64,000 bases of DNA, taken from the NCBI GenBank assembly GCA_029582165.1, contig CM055870.1, positions 44,844,513 through 44,908,512 of the forward strand, in the 5' to 3' direction. The notes under the pieces are model-generated. The model saw only the letters and a program-made list of their open reading frames with translations. It had not been told where the DNA came from and ran no database searches. This stretch comes from Portulaca oleracea (taxonomy: Eukaryota > Streptophyta > Magnoliopsida > Caryophyllales > Portulacaceae). Numbering within the stretch: position 1 is the stretch's first letter; each line of letters begins with the position of its first letter. Both the position numbers and the translations under genes were made by a program. This document shows, in pieces, positions 1 through 12,690 of this stretch.

Positions 1-738
1 ACTGTCTAAGCCCCTCATGAAATCTGTTATCCAATCACTCTCATGACCTCAGATGATCCCATCACCAACACTTCTCTATGAGTCCAACATTATTGCACCA
101 TAGGTGCACAATTGGAACCAACCCAACAAAAGCCCTACCCAATGAAAAGTATGTTCACTCGGTTCGACCCTAGATGCATTCCTTTTTTCCTCAGCAAGAA
201 ACCCTTTAAAAACATTAGCAACATCTTGGAGCAACTTTCCCTAATTTAATGGAACAACAACTTCTCGGTTGAACACTCGATAATTTCGCCGTATCCACAA
301 GTACCAAATAACCACCGCAAAGTATGAGACCTTGGTCCTCCATATGTTCCTCTTCCATATCCTCAAGGACATTAAATGGAGACCATAGTCAATTGGTGTA
401 AAACCCCGAAAATTTGAGTAAGGTTGACCGTGACGTCGTTAATAAAATAGGTTGACTTCGTTATTTATCGTTGTTCGTAATATGTTTATTTATGCTAACG
501 CTTGAGCTCGTAGGACCGTCGAGGGACTAACAAGGGTAGAATAGTAATTTTTTTGTAGGTTAATATTATTATGCGGTTAATTACGTGAATATTATTTGTT
601 ATGTGATTGTATGTTTATTAAAAATAAATTTATTACTATTATTAGAATTATTAGGTTTAGAAAACAAAATTCAGTTTTATTTGCTAATTGGGTTGGGTTA
701 GGATTAGTTGGGTTAATTGGGCCTAATTATGTGGGTAG

Positions 739-745
739 TATAAAA
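739..745 (+). promoter_or_regulatory. TATA box of the solo LTR
   Basis: TATAAAA about 340 bp into the LTR, followed directly by a C-rich leader with several AAACCCTA (telo-box-like) motifs at 749-758, 766-780 and 792-800. This position fits the U3/R boundary of a plant LTR and orients the element on the plus strand. Confidence 0.55.
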
Positions 746-3274
746 CCCCCCTAAACCCTCCTCTCAAACCCTAAACCTAATCTCCCTCCTCAAACCCTAG
801 CCCTCTCTCTCTCCCTCCTGCTCTCTCCCGCCTGGCCAGCCACCTGGCCAGTATGACCCGACCACCAAACCACCCTCCCTCTCTCCCTTTCTCTTTCTTC
901 TTCCTCCTCTCTTCCTCCCTCTCCTTCTCTCGCCCCTGCCTTCGCTTCGCACCACCACCGGACGCATCGCCACCGACGCCACCAGGGCTGTCGTCGCCGC
1001 CGTCGCAGACCACCGCAACCACCGGTAACCACCGCGCCTTCCTCTTTCTCTCTTTTTTCTCCCTCGCGCTAACTCCGCTCGTTCGCCGCCCTCGCCGCCC
1101 GCCACGTCCATCGTCGTCGCCGCTGCCCGACCACCGCGACCATCACACGCCGCCTAACGCCACCGCCATACGGTCGAAGGAGAAACCCGAACTTGCCATG
1201 CTGTTGCTCGGAATTTCGACGACCACCCCTCTGTCGACCCGTCGACTCCGCCGACATCGACCCGACGCACCTCTCCGACCGCCGCCGCGCCGTCGCCGAA
1301 TGCCTGTAACCGCCAAGAAACCCTACGTAAACCCTACCCTAACCCTAACCCTAAGCGATTCTATATTCTTGTTTTTCTTTTCTTTTCCTTTTTCTTTCTT
1401 GTTTTATTAATATTAATCATTTATTTAATTGTAATTATTATTGTTATTAATATTCTGTATTTTTTAATTATTGTATTATTAGTGTTGTAATTAGGGTAAT
1501 TAATTGTAATTATTTTTCTTATTGTAATTATGTGTAAATTCCTAATTGTTATGTGTAATTTGTTTAACATGTTATTTGTAATTTTATGATGTAAATTGTA
1601 ATTAGTTTTTTAGGTTGTAATAGTTAATTGTTAAGGTTAAATTATTTTATTTTTCTTAAATTTATAAATCATGTTAGGTTAGATCACAATGTTATTGTAT
1701 GCACGAATTCGATAACTAAATTACCTAGGTTAATTTCTTGATTTCAATTAGTACTAAACTTTCTTGTTCTTGTTCGTTAAATTAAATCGCTAGGTTGCTT
1801 AATTAGTAACCTACCATTAGTTAAATTCTTGATTCTTGTTAAGTTATAAAAGAATTAGTTATTCGTTTCTTGATTAGTTAATTACTTGTAACTCGTTGTT
1901 TTCCTAAAGTTCTTTTAAATCTTTTATTAAAGAAAATTTCCTGTTTAACCGCTTTTGTTATTTTCTTGAAAATCTTGGTTTATGGTTACAAACCTATAAC
2001 TAATTTTGTGTGGTTAAATTCTTGAGATTTTGTTAAGTGTTTTATGTTTTAAGAAAGTTATTTTCTTTTGTGACTTAAAGGTTTTAATTAAAGTTTTGTT
2101 AAGGTGTTTCTTGTTTTTAAATTAAGTTTAGCCCTACAAGTTTCAATTGTTGGACCTAAGATAAGTTGGACCTTACGTATAAGACCCTAAGTATTTTTTT
2201 GAGTCCCAATTAGAATTCCAAGACCTTTTGGTAAAGACTTGAACCGGATAAGTAATTAGACTGATAACCGTTACCGGGACAGTTTTATTAGTGTCTAAAG
2301 TATGGATTGCCACGACTAGCATAGATGTCTTTTGACCAAGCCCTTTTTACTGGAAGTTCCTTTAGGTGTTAGGAACCATAGGAATTTTACGGATCGAACG
2401 TTTGACTTGTATAACCCGAGTTATAGCCGTTTTACTAAAACCTGTCAGTTCTGGACCAATTAGAAAGATGGGAGTTTTTGAAGTCCTTCGGGACTGAGTT
2501 GGGCTTAGCCATCAACATGAAAGTTTTAGTAGACATTCTGAGGTTTCCGAAAAGTCCAGAATCAGACCCGTAGGATGTCGGGAAGTCGAGTTGTGACCCG
2601 TTTTATGTGAATGTTATAATCTGTCCTCTGCTTGCTTCTTTTATAATGATTGTTGAGTGAAAATAATATGTGATCATGTTATGTGTTATCTTAGAGATGC
2701 TAAGTGTAATCTTTTAATTGATAGGAACCTAAGTGTTCCTAGGGGATGGGTTAGATAGTTGGTAGTTGATACTAACTTCGTTAGAACGCGTTTTGATTAG
2801 ATAATTACTTTTATTTTAGGCCGAGAGTTAGTGCGAGACGTTAGTGAGCTCAAGTGTGCCCTTCGTTACTACTATCTTGTGAAGTATTCAGGTAATTGTC
2901 TATGCTCTAATCCCCACCGGGATGCTCTTTAAATGTGTTTTGATGTTTTATAATCTATTTTGAGAATTGCATCCCGAAAAGGGATCTTTGTGGAAATACG
3001 ACCATCTGTTTTGATAATCTTATAGATTCGTTTGTGGTTTTTGGTTTATTTGAGTTGAGAAATTGGATGGTCTTTTATTCGAAGTTTTGTCAATGGTTTT
3101 GATAACTTGGGATGGTTGACTTGAGAGTCGTGAGTTGAGTTCGAATACTGAATTAAATAATTCAAGTGGAAACGTTAAGCGGGTTTCGGGTGATAACTTT
3201 GTCAGGCAGCGTAACAACTCGCAGGGTTATGGACCGTGAGATCGGGCTTCCTTCCCGATATAGAATAGTATTAT

Positions 3275-3473
3275 TGCCTTTGGTGGCGAATGTTTGATAT
3301 GCCTTTGGTGGGCGAATGTTATTATGCCTTTGGTGGCGAATGTTTGATATGCCTTTGGTGGGCGAATGTTATAATGCCTTTGGTGGGCGAATGTTTCGAT
3401 ATGCCTTTGGTGGGCGAATGTTATAATGCCTTTGGTGGGCGATTGTTTGATGCCTTTGGTGGGCAAATGTTAC
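3275..3473 (+). repeat. ~25-bp minisatellite inside the solo LTR
   Basis: About eight tandem units built on TGCCTTTGGTGGGCGAATGT. Two spacer variants roughly alternate (TTGAT and TATAAT/TATTAT types), which gives a partial ~50-bp higher-order period. Two units lack one G of GTGGGCG. The plus-strand ORF through it (3290-3478) is a by-product of the repeat. Confidence 0.85.
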
Positions 3474-4346
3474 TTTAAGGGATTTGGTATCCCGCCCGCA
3501 AATTAAAATATGAATTGGATGGGTTGAGGAAAACAGTTTAAGGGTTAAAGGTTTGTAAAAGTTTGATTTGATCCTCTCCCAAAACGAATTAAAATGAACT
3601 TAAACTGTTTTAAACGTTAGGGGTAGACATTATTGAGATTTCCCCCTCATTTTCTGAAATGTTTTGATTTCAGGTGAAGATCTAAATGCTGGGGACGGGA
3701 ATTAGAAGTGAGGACGACGAGTTTAGAAGTCCTTGAATCTTTCATATTGTTTTCGTTATGAATTCTTAAAGTTTGTTTTGAGTTGTTAGTAGTTACCGTT
3801 AGCAGACAGTTGTGTTTTCCTTTCTCGCCTTGTATTCCTTCGGGGATACGGCCGTAACGCCCAAATTAAATTTGAAGTCTTCCGCTAAGTTTTGTCTGTT
3901 AACGTTAGTTTGACTTTGACTTTCTATAATTGAATTTCCGGGGCGTTACAATTGGCCATAGGATTAGTGCAGTTGCTATTGGGTTGTCATACATCACCTT
4001 GTATAAATCTTTCTCTTAAATCACCTTCTTTTGGTGACCTGACAATGCTTACAATATTCAGGTTTGGTATATATGGAATTAATCCTTGGTTTTGTCTCTC
4101 TCCTTCTCCTAAAAGGATTAAGTATGGTTTGTCTTTTGCTTGTTGGATTTCTGAACTCTCATCCAGCCTCGATAAAGTTCATTTTCCTCCAGGGCTTTTG
4201 CAATGGAGCCCTTAGTTGATTTAAGTCAGCAGATGGAGGGCTCTTTTTAGGACAAGCCTCCTCTTGCCCTTGCTTACCATAATGGAAACAAATTATCTTT
4301 AATCCCTTGTACCAAATCTTACAAGTTCTCTCATAAAGATGAAACT

Positions 4347-5240
4347 TTTTTTTTTTTTAAACCCGGGTAAAAAGTACAACGGAACTTAGGAGACCCTTCT
4401 CGCAAGGCGTCTTCCTAAGTTATCATGAAATAAAATGAAAGAAAGATCAGACGAAGGGCTAAGACTCCAAAGAACCAAGTTTTGTGTGGAGTGCCCCTTG
4501 TTAGCTAACCAATCTGCCGCCAAATTGGCTTCCCTAAAGATATGACTCACAGTGATTCCTTCAAACAAGTGTAAAAGTAGCTTAATATCCGTAACCATTG
4601 TATCAATCTGCCAAGGCACTTTAATCTCCCCTCTAATAGCTTGGATAAGAATCAGGTTGTCGCTTTCAATCTGGACTTTCTTGTACCCTGCCTGAAGGGC
4701 CTGTTGAATCCCAACTTTGAGGGCTAGGGTTTCTGCGAGAAGAATAGGTTCGGCAGTGAGTTTAAAGCAGCCAGCTTGTAGAAGTCTGCCCAAGAAATCT
4801 CGGATAACAAACCCAGCTGCAGCTCCTAGATTGTTAACAGAACCATCACTGTTAAGTTTGACCCACCCAGGGTTGGGTCGCTCCCAACCAACATGTTTCG
4901 TATAGTACTGGCGTTGTATCGACACAGGTTGACCTTTAAAAGAAGTCGAACTCCCATTGAAGGAACTTCTGGCTTGCCACTCTGCAAAGTTCTTTTTTGG
5001 CACGGATTATGACTCTGACATGGTTGAAGACGACCTTGTTAAAGGTACACGCATTCCTTTCCTTCCAAATGCTCCAGATGAGGTAAGTAGTTCTCTTCAG
5101 CTCCGAATTGGTGAAGGTGGCCCGAAAGTATGAGAGGATATCCTTACCACTAGAATCAAGTGGCCAATCAATTGTGGATTGTAACCAATTATGGACCTTG
5201 GCGGTTTGCCACACTTTCTCAGTGAATCGACACTGGAGAA
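4347..5240 (-). mobile_element. 5'-truncated LINE with poly(A) tail and 16-bp TSD
   Basis: A 16-bp duplication TCATAAAGATGAAACT flanks it at 4331-4346 and 5241-5256. On the minus strand the insert ends in a poly(A) tract (a T run at about 4347-4358 on the plus strand). These are the hallmarks of target-primed reverse transcription. The retained part encodes the end of ORF2: a linker with the typical IWKERNACTF motif (about 5050) followed by an RNase H domain (4386-5003). It landed inside an older LINE ORF1-like remnant. Confidence 0.9.
4386..5003 (-). pseudogene. LINE RNase H domain (RVT_3 type), 205 codons open
   Basis: This is the C-terminal ribonuclease H domain of a plant L1-type LINE ORF2, which would degrade RNA in RNA-DNA hybrids during reverse transcription. 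Motifs in order: LNSDGSV with the first catalytic Asp, AETLAL with the catalytic Glu, ESDNLILIQAI with the next Asp, and HIFREANLAADWLANKG with the last acidic position. The frame is open to its natural stop at 4386, about 30 bp before the poly(A) side. The upstream part is in another frame and the reverse transcriptase is absent because of 5' truncation, so it is not a functional gene. Confidence 0.82.
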
Positions 5241-5960
5241 TCATAAAGATGAAACTAGTTAATAAGGGTTTAGTCAGGTCAACTTCCACGTAAAGCCTAG
5301 TAAATTGGCCCCTTTTTACATTAGTTGTTTTACCGAGTCTCAATTATTGCACCAATTCTTGACCCAATCTTTTATGAAAGGAAATCCCTATTAAAATACT
5401 CCATACTCAGTACTTTGGAATTCTAACCCATACTGCAAGAGTAGACATTGTGTCTCCTACCGAAATGAAATTCGTAACCCATTTGATAACGAGATAGTTA
5501 TCTCTCACCATCCAGGGGCCATCCAGAAACACATATTCATAATATTCATCAAGACACGAGAACCTAGCAATGTGATAGTTGTTTCCAATAATATTGAAAG
5601 CAAATTACCCCTCGACTGCAAATTTGTTTATCAAAATTTTCCGGAGGTACCCAAAACCCCAACCATTTTCAAACAACCTAACAATTAGGGAAGCTACAGA
5701 TCATGGCTGACCTTGAGTTGTGGCTGATAGTGATTATGGAGGGCATTGCACGATGGTTTTGGCTTCCTTCCATCGATTTTTGTCCTACTATGTTGTAATA
5801 TCCTCTACGGACACCAACTCGCCATTGATTGCTTGAGCATGGGATGCAGCCTCCAACCCCTTTCATGTATTTTGACGATTTATCTACTTCATCAGGAACC
5901 TTCAGCAGTTTGTCCTCCATATTTGCAACACCTTCGGCACTCGGTGTGTTCCTTCTAGGT

Positions 5961-6910
5961 ATCGATGAAAGTTATTGAAAGCCCAAAGGACACATAAGAG
6001 AGGAGAGAGAGAAAAAAAAAACTGTAAGGAACATTATTGATTTATGGGGACATTAATCCAACCTTTTGATTGTTAGTTGAATGGATGATACATTAACCAC
6101 CAAATAATTTTGTTTAAATAACTTAATGTTCATATTTCCTTTGAAGTCCAGACAATAAAGTTTTTTATGTTTTTAATTTGAAAATGAATAGTGATAAGTT
6201 TTTTATGTAGGCATTCTCATGCATAGCTCATGCAAAAGTTAATTTGTATTCACTAGTCTTATTGTAATACTCCAGATATATAGTTAAAGTGTAGCTTAAA
6301 TAGATTGAAATGACTATTTGAAATGCTTGACAAACTACAATTCATATTAGTAAAATACAGTGCAGGTATTGACCGCATAAAATACAGTGTGCATTTTATT
6401 CGGCAAGATTTTTTTAAAATACAGTTAATTATTTGTCAATTTAAGTCTTGTAGTTGTACCAATTCTATGTCAACAATTCTTTCTTTCCCCCTTTTAAAAA
6501 GAACAATTTGCATACTAAACGCATATTAAATTCCATAATTCGGCAAGGTAACAAATGCCTTATTATTTAACAACCTCCATAGAAAATGAATTTACCCTTT
6601 TAAACACCAAATTCATCTCTACGTGTTTTATACTCTTATTAGTTATTATACATGTTCTGACTAACAGAGACTAGAATTGCTACCACAAAGGTACTAGTAA
6701 ACCATAAATAGGTAGGCATTAAAAGAACAAAATCCAAGTTTCAGAAGACAATTACTAGACGATTTAGATACCATACATTTTCCAGGAAGCATATATACAA
6801 GTATACGCTTCATTTTTCAGTTAAGCAGCTAGCATTTGGCCCTCTCATAGATAGACTTCTCTTACATCTCAAATAAATACAACAACTCCAAGGAATCACA
6901 TTTGAGTGCA
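5961..6910. other. Gene-free AT-rich stretch
   Basis: I see no coding region with domain support, no RNA gene and no clean terminal repeats. A short GA/A-rich tract lies near 6000-6020. Confidence 0.5.
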
Positions 6911-7455
6911 ATCAGGGCGATCGAAAACTGCGTGGAATTGGTGGAATTATTCGTGGGGTTGTCGGGGGGAGAGGGATTGGATAAGAGGATAAATGAAAGG
7001 GCTCAGAATTCAATCACCACTGACGGTGGACTATAAGCTATGATTGAATGGCCAAAAACGGAGAAGGGTATGGGATACAAAACCTTAAACTAAGGGTGAA
7101 CTCGATGCTCGTGGTGCACATGATTAATTACTAAGAAGGGAGTTTACTGTCGTGCTGTAATAAACAACCTTATGAATCAATGTACAATGTGGCCGTTTGA
7201 GATGGAAGGATGGATTGTCCAAGTGGTCTTTGCTACCAGGAGGCCAACCGAGTTGCTAACAAACTAATTAAATTAGATCTAGATAAAGAGATTGTTGATG
7301 TATGTAGTGTATATTGATGAGCTTCCCACGTAGGTCTAGTACTAGCTCCACGTGGAAAGGATTCGAGCTAGTGGCTTATATGTTTTGTAATCTGCTTGCT
7401 TTTATTTAATAAGAGGGATTTCCCCCACCGTTTACCAACCCCCCAAAAAAATAAT
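6911..7455 (+). pseudogene. Decayed LINE RNase H end with 3' UTR
   Basis: In the plus direction several frames together give the RNase H pattern of plant LINEs: KLRGIGGIIRG near 6925, KGMGYKTLKLRVNSMLVVHM near 7063-7125, and EANRVANKLIKLDL near 7240-7280. About 150 bp of 3' UTR follows, ending in a C-rich then A-rich stretch at about 7430-7455. Multiple stops and frameshifts show it is long dead. No target-site duplication was found, so the 5' limit is approximate. Confidence 0.6.
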
Positions 7456-7659
7456 ATCTTTTTCATAGTTATAGCAAAATAATATTGTCTTAGTTTTTTT
7501 GTTACCTAATTATCGAAAAATATATAGCCTATTATTTTTAAAAATTTATAAAATATTCTAACAACACCATTTATAGTTATATTTAAATTGTTTCATACTT
7601 TTAAAATGCACTTTGTCTTTTTTTTTTTTTAATCTTGATACACAAGGGTTTACCTTATT

Positions 7660-7706
7660 TCTTCTTCTTCTTGTTGTTGTCATTATTATTGTTGTTGTTG
7701 TTGTTG

Positions 7707-7744
<38 letters not shown>

Positions 7745-7763
7745 GTTATTATTATTATTATTT
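7660..7763. repeat. TTG/TTA trinucleotide microsatellite
   Basis: A compound simple repeat: CTT units pass into GTT units, then into ATT units, with one GTT interruption near 7745. Confidence 0.9.
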
Positions 7764-8859
7764 TGCGAAAATTTCTCTCTAGTGTTGAATAGTTAAAGAA
7801 GTTTTCAATGATGTATTTTTCCTACAGTAAGGTGTTGCCATCAATCAAACAACATTTAACCAAGAAAATATTTACAGTTTGGTTCTTTGATAGGTCCAGT
7901 AGGTCATCATTGCCTAGTGTACTGTATTAGTGAGCTGAATTGATTTAAAATATTTATTTTTTAAAAAGTATTTAGCTGAATGTATATATGTTCCTTCTGT
8001 AAGACGTTATGTATGTCCATTTCTCAAACACCGTTTATCTTCTCACCCAAGAGTAATCTGAAGTTGAAGTAGAAATTGGCAAAGTGAAGTCGGTCGTCGA
8101 AGGCGTTTTGGCTAGGTGTACCATCGATTGATGTTCAGTGGTCGGGATTTCGAATGACATTGAAACGACTATCCTTTTGGCGAATGAAAATTAATCGTTT
8201 GTAATGTGGCCAACTCAATTTTTGTAAGTTGATGAAACAAATTTTTTTTTTGTTATTCTTAATTTGTTATTTAATTGAGAAATTACTATTACACCCACAA
8301 AGCAATGGAGGTGATTGAAGAGTTGTAAGTCAAGGTGCAAGAGATATAAGATACAATCTGCAATGAACGTGCAGAATTTAGGATGAATATTGAATTTTCC
8401 AGTCAACGTATTTAACTACTTTAAGAAGGGTTGCGGAAGCTAAGAGGAAGGTCCAGGTTGCGTGTCATTTGTGCACTATCAATTGTGTTGTTGTCTATTT
8501 GATCAAATATGTGGATGTTTGATTGTGTTTGTTTACTTCTAGTTTAGGGTTCAGGATTTGAACCAAGTCGTTATATGAATACGTACTCCGATCCATCATT
8601 ACGGTGTGGTACTTAGTTCAATATGATAATGTACGTGGAAGTTCACTATGTCTTAATGTGATTGGTCTCTCCTATGGCATTAGATGACATGTATAAATCT
8701 TTTAACTGACAAATGTCACAAATGCAATAACATTTTTTGATGGGCATCTCAATGGCCGTTCCATACAATTAACTGGTTGGACACACATAAAATACATATA
8801 CATGGTGTAAACATGTTAATTGATTGGTATGAGTTATTAATTTCGCATGTTCTAATCGC
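7764..8859. other. No gene seen
   Basis: AT-rich sequence with no ORF that has recognisable domains. The 5' end of the LTR that finishes at 12020 may lie in the right part of this interval, but I found no matching terminus. Confidence 0.4.
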
Positions 8860-11800
8860 ATGTTCTTTCTGCTCTTCTTTTTCCCCAGACAAAATCACAT
8901 CATACATCACCCTTCTTTCTTTCTCCTTCTTCTGCTTGAATACAAACCCACATCCCTTTTCTTTCTTGCTCTTTCTCGTGCTCCCAGCCAACACCCATCC
9001 ACATCCCTCCTTACTCTTCTTCTTCGAGCAACACACCACCACCACACCATTTTTCTTCTCCTTCCTCCCTCCCTTGCACCGACGAGCCACCACCACCTCT
9101 GCACCGCCGCCCAGGACGCCCCCAGGAGCTCCACCGCAGCTACAGCAGCCACCGAGCCAGCCCTAGCCGCTGCTGATCCCGACGTGCCACCCTCGCAGCC
9201 TCCCTCCTGCTGACCCGGGTTGCTGCCGATCTCCGCGCTGCTGCCCCGACGACCCACGGCTGCCGACGACTTCCGGCCACCCTTGGACATCAGTTCACCA
9301 CCCTAGCACCACCGCAAGCTCCGCCGCGCTTGGTTGCTTCCCTCTTGTATAACCCTCTCTTTCTCTCTCTTCTTGTTTTGTGTTTAACTATTATGGTTTG
9401 TGTGTATGATACTGTTTACGTAATGAGCTCTGTGTTTGGTTGGGTTAGAGGTTCGAATGCCTTTGAGTGTGGTGTGCTTGAATGACATAGTGTGTGTGGG
9501 TGTGTGTTAGCGTGGGTGTTGTGTGTATGCATGGCTTCTGGGTTGGGGTCAAGGGTTCGAGGGTTGTGGGTGTGTGTGTCGGTTAGAATGGGTGGGTGTA
9601 TTAGTGTGGGTGTGTGTGATAGTGTGTGTAGTAGTGTTAAAAATTTGTGGGTGTGATTTTAGGGATTTAATAAGTTTGGGTTGTGTTAGAATATTAGTAG
9701 AGTTTAATATGTTTAAATTATGTTTAAAATGTTTGATGTTTGGTATTTCATGTTATTAATACTAATAAGTTCGTATATTAAGTAAGTACTATGTTTCGTA
9801 ATTTTATTATTAAGTTTCATAATTTTATTATTAAGTTTCGTAATCTTATTATTTAGTTCGTAAGTTATTAAATTTCGTATTATTTTTACGCTTTCACAAG
9901 TTATTAAATTTCCGTAATATTATTATTAAATCTCGTATTATTGTGGAGTTTTCGTAAGTTATTATTAAATTTCGATTTACTATTTTTGTGCTATCATTAA
10001 AGCTTCACATTACTATTCTTAAGTTCTAAGTTTATATTAAAGTTATTATTTTTTTTATTATTAAATTCCATATTATTTTAACGATTTTATTATAAAGTTC
10101 CATCTCACTATTATTATTACTATTATTAGTTCCACGAAGTTTACATTAAAGTTTCATACTCTTGTTAGAAAGATTCAAGTTGCTAATTACATATTTTATT
10201 ATTAAAGTTTTAGTATTATTATTTAGTATTAAGTTACTATGAGTTTACATTAGCGTCATATTATTATCATTACTATTATTATGATTATTATTGTTAGTTT
10301 CATGAGTGTATATTAAAGTTCATATTTTAGTAACAAAGTTTCATGTTATTATTTTAAATGTTAATACTTTAGAGTTCGTATTATTATTTTAGAGTTCATG
10401 TTATTAATGTTATTAAAGTTTCGTATATATTCTTAGTATTAAAGTTCATATGTTATTAATAAAGTTTCATATTTTATTTCATGCTTCTTAGTTTTGTACA
10501 TATATTTTGGTACCTAAGTTTCATAATTTAGTTTGTAAAAGTCTCATGTTATTAGTCTCATGACTTTAAGTTTATAAGGTTTATGCATAAATGTTAAGTT
10601 CTCCTTATTAATTTTAAATTCATGTTATTAGGTTAGCTTGAATAAAGTATTGACCTAGGAACATGATAGGAACCCTAAAGTGTGGTGTTGAATAAGTTTA
10701 TGTGATTGTATGACCTAGCGTGTTCTTTAAATGTTAAAATGGCATACTTGTAATTTTTGTGAATAGTACCATGCAAGTTTACATGTTAGGAGTCACCCTA
10801 GTTAGTCTTTAGCATGATTTTATGTAAGTATGTTTTCCTATGGTACCTTGGAGTATATTAGGTTTAAACTAGTTAGGTTGTGATACCGTTACTTTAATGC
10901 GTTCTTTGAATTTCTAACTTTTTAGGAAATGTTACAATAAGTTGGGAATGGAAGTGTTTAGATGTTAGTGGTAGAAATATTAATTTTAGGCCGTTTTTAA
11001 TCTAGGACCGAGCGAGAATCCGATTAGAAGCTCCTGTGATTTTTCTACGTGAAGATTATCATATTCAGGTAATGTCTATGCCCTATTCCCCATTGGATGC
11101 TCTTTAACTGTTTTAATGATTTTTTACCATATTTTTGGAGCTTGCATCCCGAAGGGGATTTTATATTAAATTGACTGTCTATTTGTTGAGAAAGTTATGT
11201 TCTTTGATTTATAAAGTATGGACAGTCCTTTGGTTTTTATGTTGAAAGTGTTGGATTTGGAAATGTTGGTTACATTTGGATTTAACTGGAATTGTAAACC
11301 TGACTAAATTAAAGGATATGAGTATAATGCGGGTTCGGGCAGTCTCCCAAGATCAGGCCGTTACCTGTGAGGGAGTCTGTCAATAGACCAGGTTACGCCT
11401 GGTAGTGTTGGATTGCGATTGCGATGGCCATCCAATTTTTGAATAGTGATTGTGGATTGTTGAGAATGGGAATGAGAATGATATGGAAAGTTGTTGGAAA
11501 GAAATACGTATGATTGGCGAGTTTTTGACTCCGAGGGGCAATACGGAAGCCCCGCCCGCACTAAAAATGGAAAATGGTATAGTTGGTTGGTGAAAGTTAT
11601 TTTGAAATGTTTGAGCTGTTACCCCTTCCCTTAAAATGTGTTGAAATGAATTACATAAGTGTTTTGACTGTTAGGGGTAGACATTATTGAGGTTTCCCCT
11701 TCATGTTTGTAAATGTTTTGTTTTCAGGTGCTGATCAATAATTTGGAAGGGTTGGGATCTAGATGTGAGGTCACCAGTCTTGAAGTTGGAAGTTTGTTTT

Positions 11801-12020
11801 AGTTAGCTGTTTGAACTAGTTAATGTTGTTCTTGAACCTTAAAGTCGTTTAGTTATTTTCCTTTTTCTTTGTCAAACAGTTGTAGTTTTCCTTCTTGCCT
11901 TGTATTCCTTCGGAGATACGATAGTGACGCCCGTTTGAAAAGTGAAGTCTTCCGCAAATTTTACCGTTACTGTTACTCTTGACTTTGACCTTTTTATAAT
12001 AGAATTTCTGGGGCGTTACA
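8860..12020 (+). mobile_element. Second long TGTAA-type LTR (5' boundary unresolved)
   Basis: The last ~170 bp parallel the end of the solo LTR at 397-3950: CTTGTATTCCTTCGG, then GAAGTCTTCCGC, then a terminus reading TCTGGGGCGTTACA at 12020. Both also share a C/T-rich leader (8880-9360 here) followed by an AT-rich middle, and a reflected CCCGATATAG/CCCAAGATCAGG region. No start matching TGTAAAACCCCG and no TSD partner for CTACC (12021-12025) was found, so the left end is a guess and may be truncated. The proline-rich ORFs in the leader have no domain support. Confidence 0.6.
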
Positions 12021-12029
12021 CTACCATAG

Positions 12030-12690
12030 AACTTTCTTGGTTTACCACACTCACTTCGTTGGTTAATCATGACCTACAACTTACCTACATGCCTTATACT
12101 TGATTGTCACATGGTTTATGTCTGTTGTGGTTTAAATATATTCAAATTTGTCTTTCGCATACCCTGTCTTGGCCAATAAGATTTGAATGCAGGTGTTCAT
12201 GCCATGTTAACCCATAAATTGTTCAAGTTAACCCAGAACGTACTGGGTTTCAGCTCCTGGGTTAACCATGACATAAACCTTAACTAAATCCCTCATCTCA
12301 TTTCAAGCTAATTGAGTTTCGTTTAGGGTAAGTTAGACTAATATTTCTCTCATCCCAACCCTGTGCTGGTCAATAAGATTTGAATGTAGGTGTTCATGGC
12401 GTGTTAACCCATAAATTGTTCAAGTTAACCTAGAACATACTGGGTTTACCACACTCAGTTCCTGGGTTAACCATGACATAAACCTTAATTACATCCCTCA
12501 TCTCATTTCAACCTAATTGAGTTTCGTTCAGGGTAAGTTAGACTAATATTTCTCTCATCCCAACCCTGTCCTGGTCAATAAGATTTGAATGCAGCTGTGC
12601 ATGGCGTATTAACACTGAAATTGTTCAGGTTAACCCAAAACGTATTGGGTTTACACACTCACTTCATTGGTTACCATTGTATGTGTAATT
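12030..12690. repeat. ~200-bp tandem repeat, about three copies
   Basis: The phrase CAATAAGATTTGAATG recurs in units starting at 12161, 12358 and 12563 (periods 197 and 205). Each unit also contains a GTTAACCCA...TTGTTCAAGTTAACC segment and a CTGGGTTAACCATGAC segment. A partial copy lies left of 12161, so the LTR ending at 12020 appears to have inserted into, or truncated, the array. Confidence 0.8.

Larger units (their letters stand above)
397..3950 (+). mobile_element. Solo LTR, ~3.55 kb, Ty3/gypsy type with TGTAA...TTACA ends
   Basis: The left end reads TGTAAAACCCCG and the right end CGGGGCGTTACA, so the termini are near-inverted and begin TG and end CA. The 5-bp target-site duplication ATTGG is exact at 392-396 and 3951-3955. 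There is no gag or pol, so this is a solo LTR left by recombination between two LTRs. A TATA box (739-745), a C/T-rich leader (780-1400), a long AT-rich middle and a minisatellite (3275-3473) lie inside. Long LTRs with these ends are usual for Tekay/Del-like chromoviruses; that lineage assignment is inference. A related LTR ends at 12020. Confidence 0.88.
1..5960 (-). pseudogene. Decayed LINE ORF1-like sequence (DUF4283 + CCHC region), interrupted twice
   Basis: Conceptual minus-strand translation from about 5960 down to 5257 shows scattered but ordered similarity to the DUF4283 nucleic-acid-binding region of plant LINE ORF1 proteins, for example a stretch reading DGPWMVRDNYLVI near 5500 and VDLTKPLLT near 5280. 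After skipping the insertion at 4347-5240, a degenerate zinc knuckle follows near 4250-4320 (ICFHYGKQGQ...ACP, with two of four ligands lost). The frame carries many stops and shifts, so it is dead. A solo LTR (397-3950) and a truncated LINE (4347-5240) split it. The part left of 397 is very degraded. The assignment rests on motif order, not on an intact ORF. Confidence 0.5.

Noticed and set aside
853..1410. 185-codon proline-rich plus-strand ORF, and similar ORFs at 8777-9213
   Set aside because: It lies in the C/T-rich leader of a solo LTR, with low-complexity Pro/Ser/Arg content and no domain. The matching region of the second LTR does not conserve the frame.
3275..3473. Regular 25-bp units considered as a CRISPR-like array
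   Set aside because: Units are directly adjacent with no unique spacers, and the setting is a plant LTR; it is a minisatellite.
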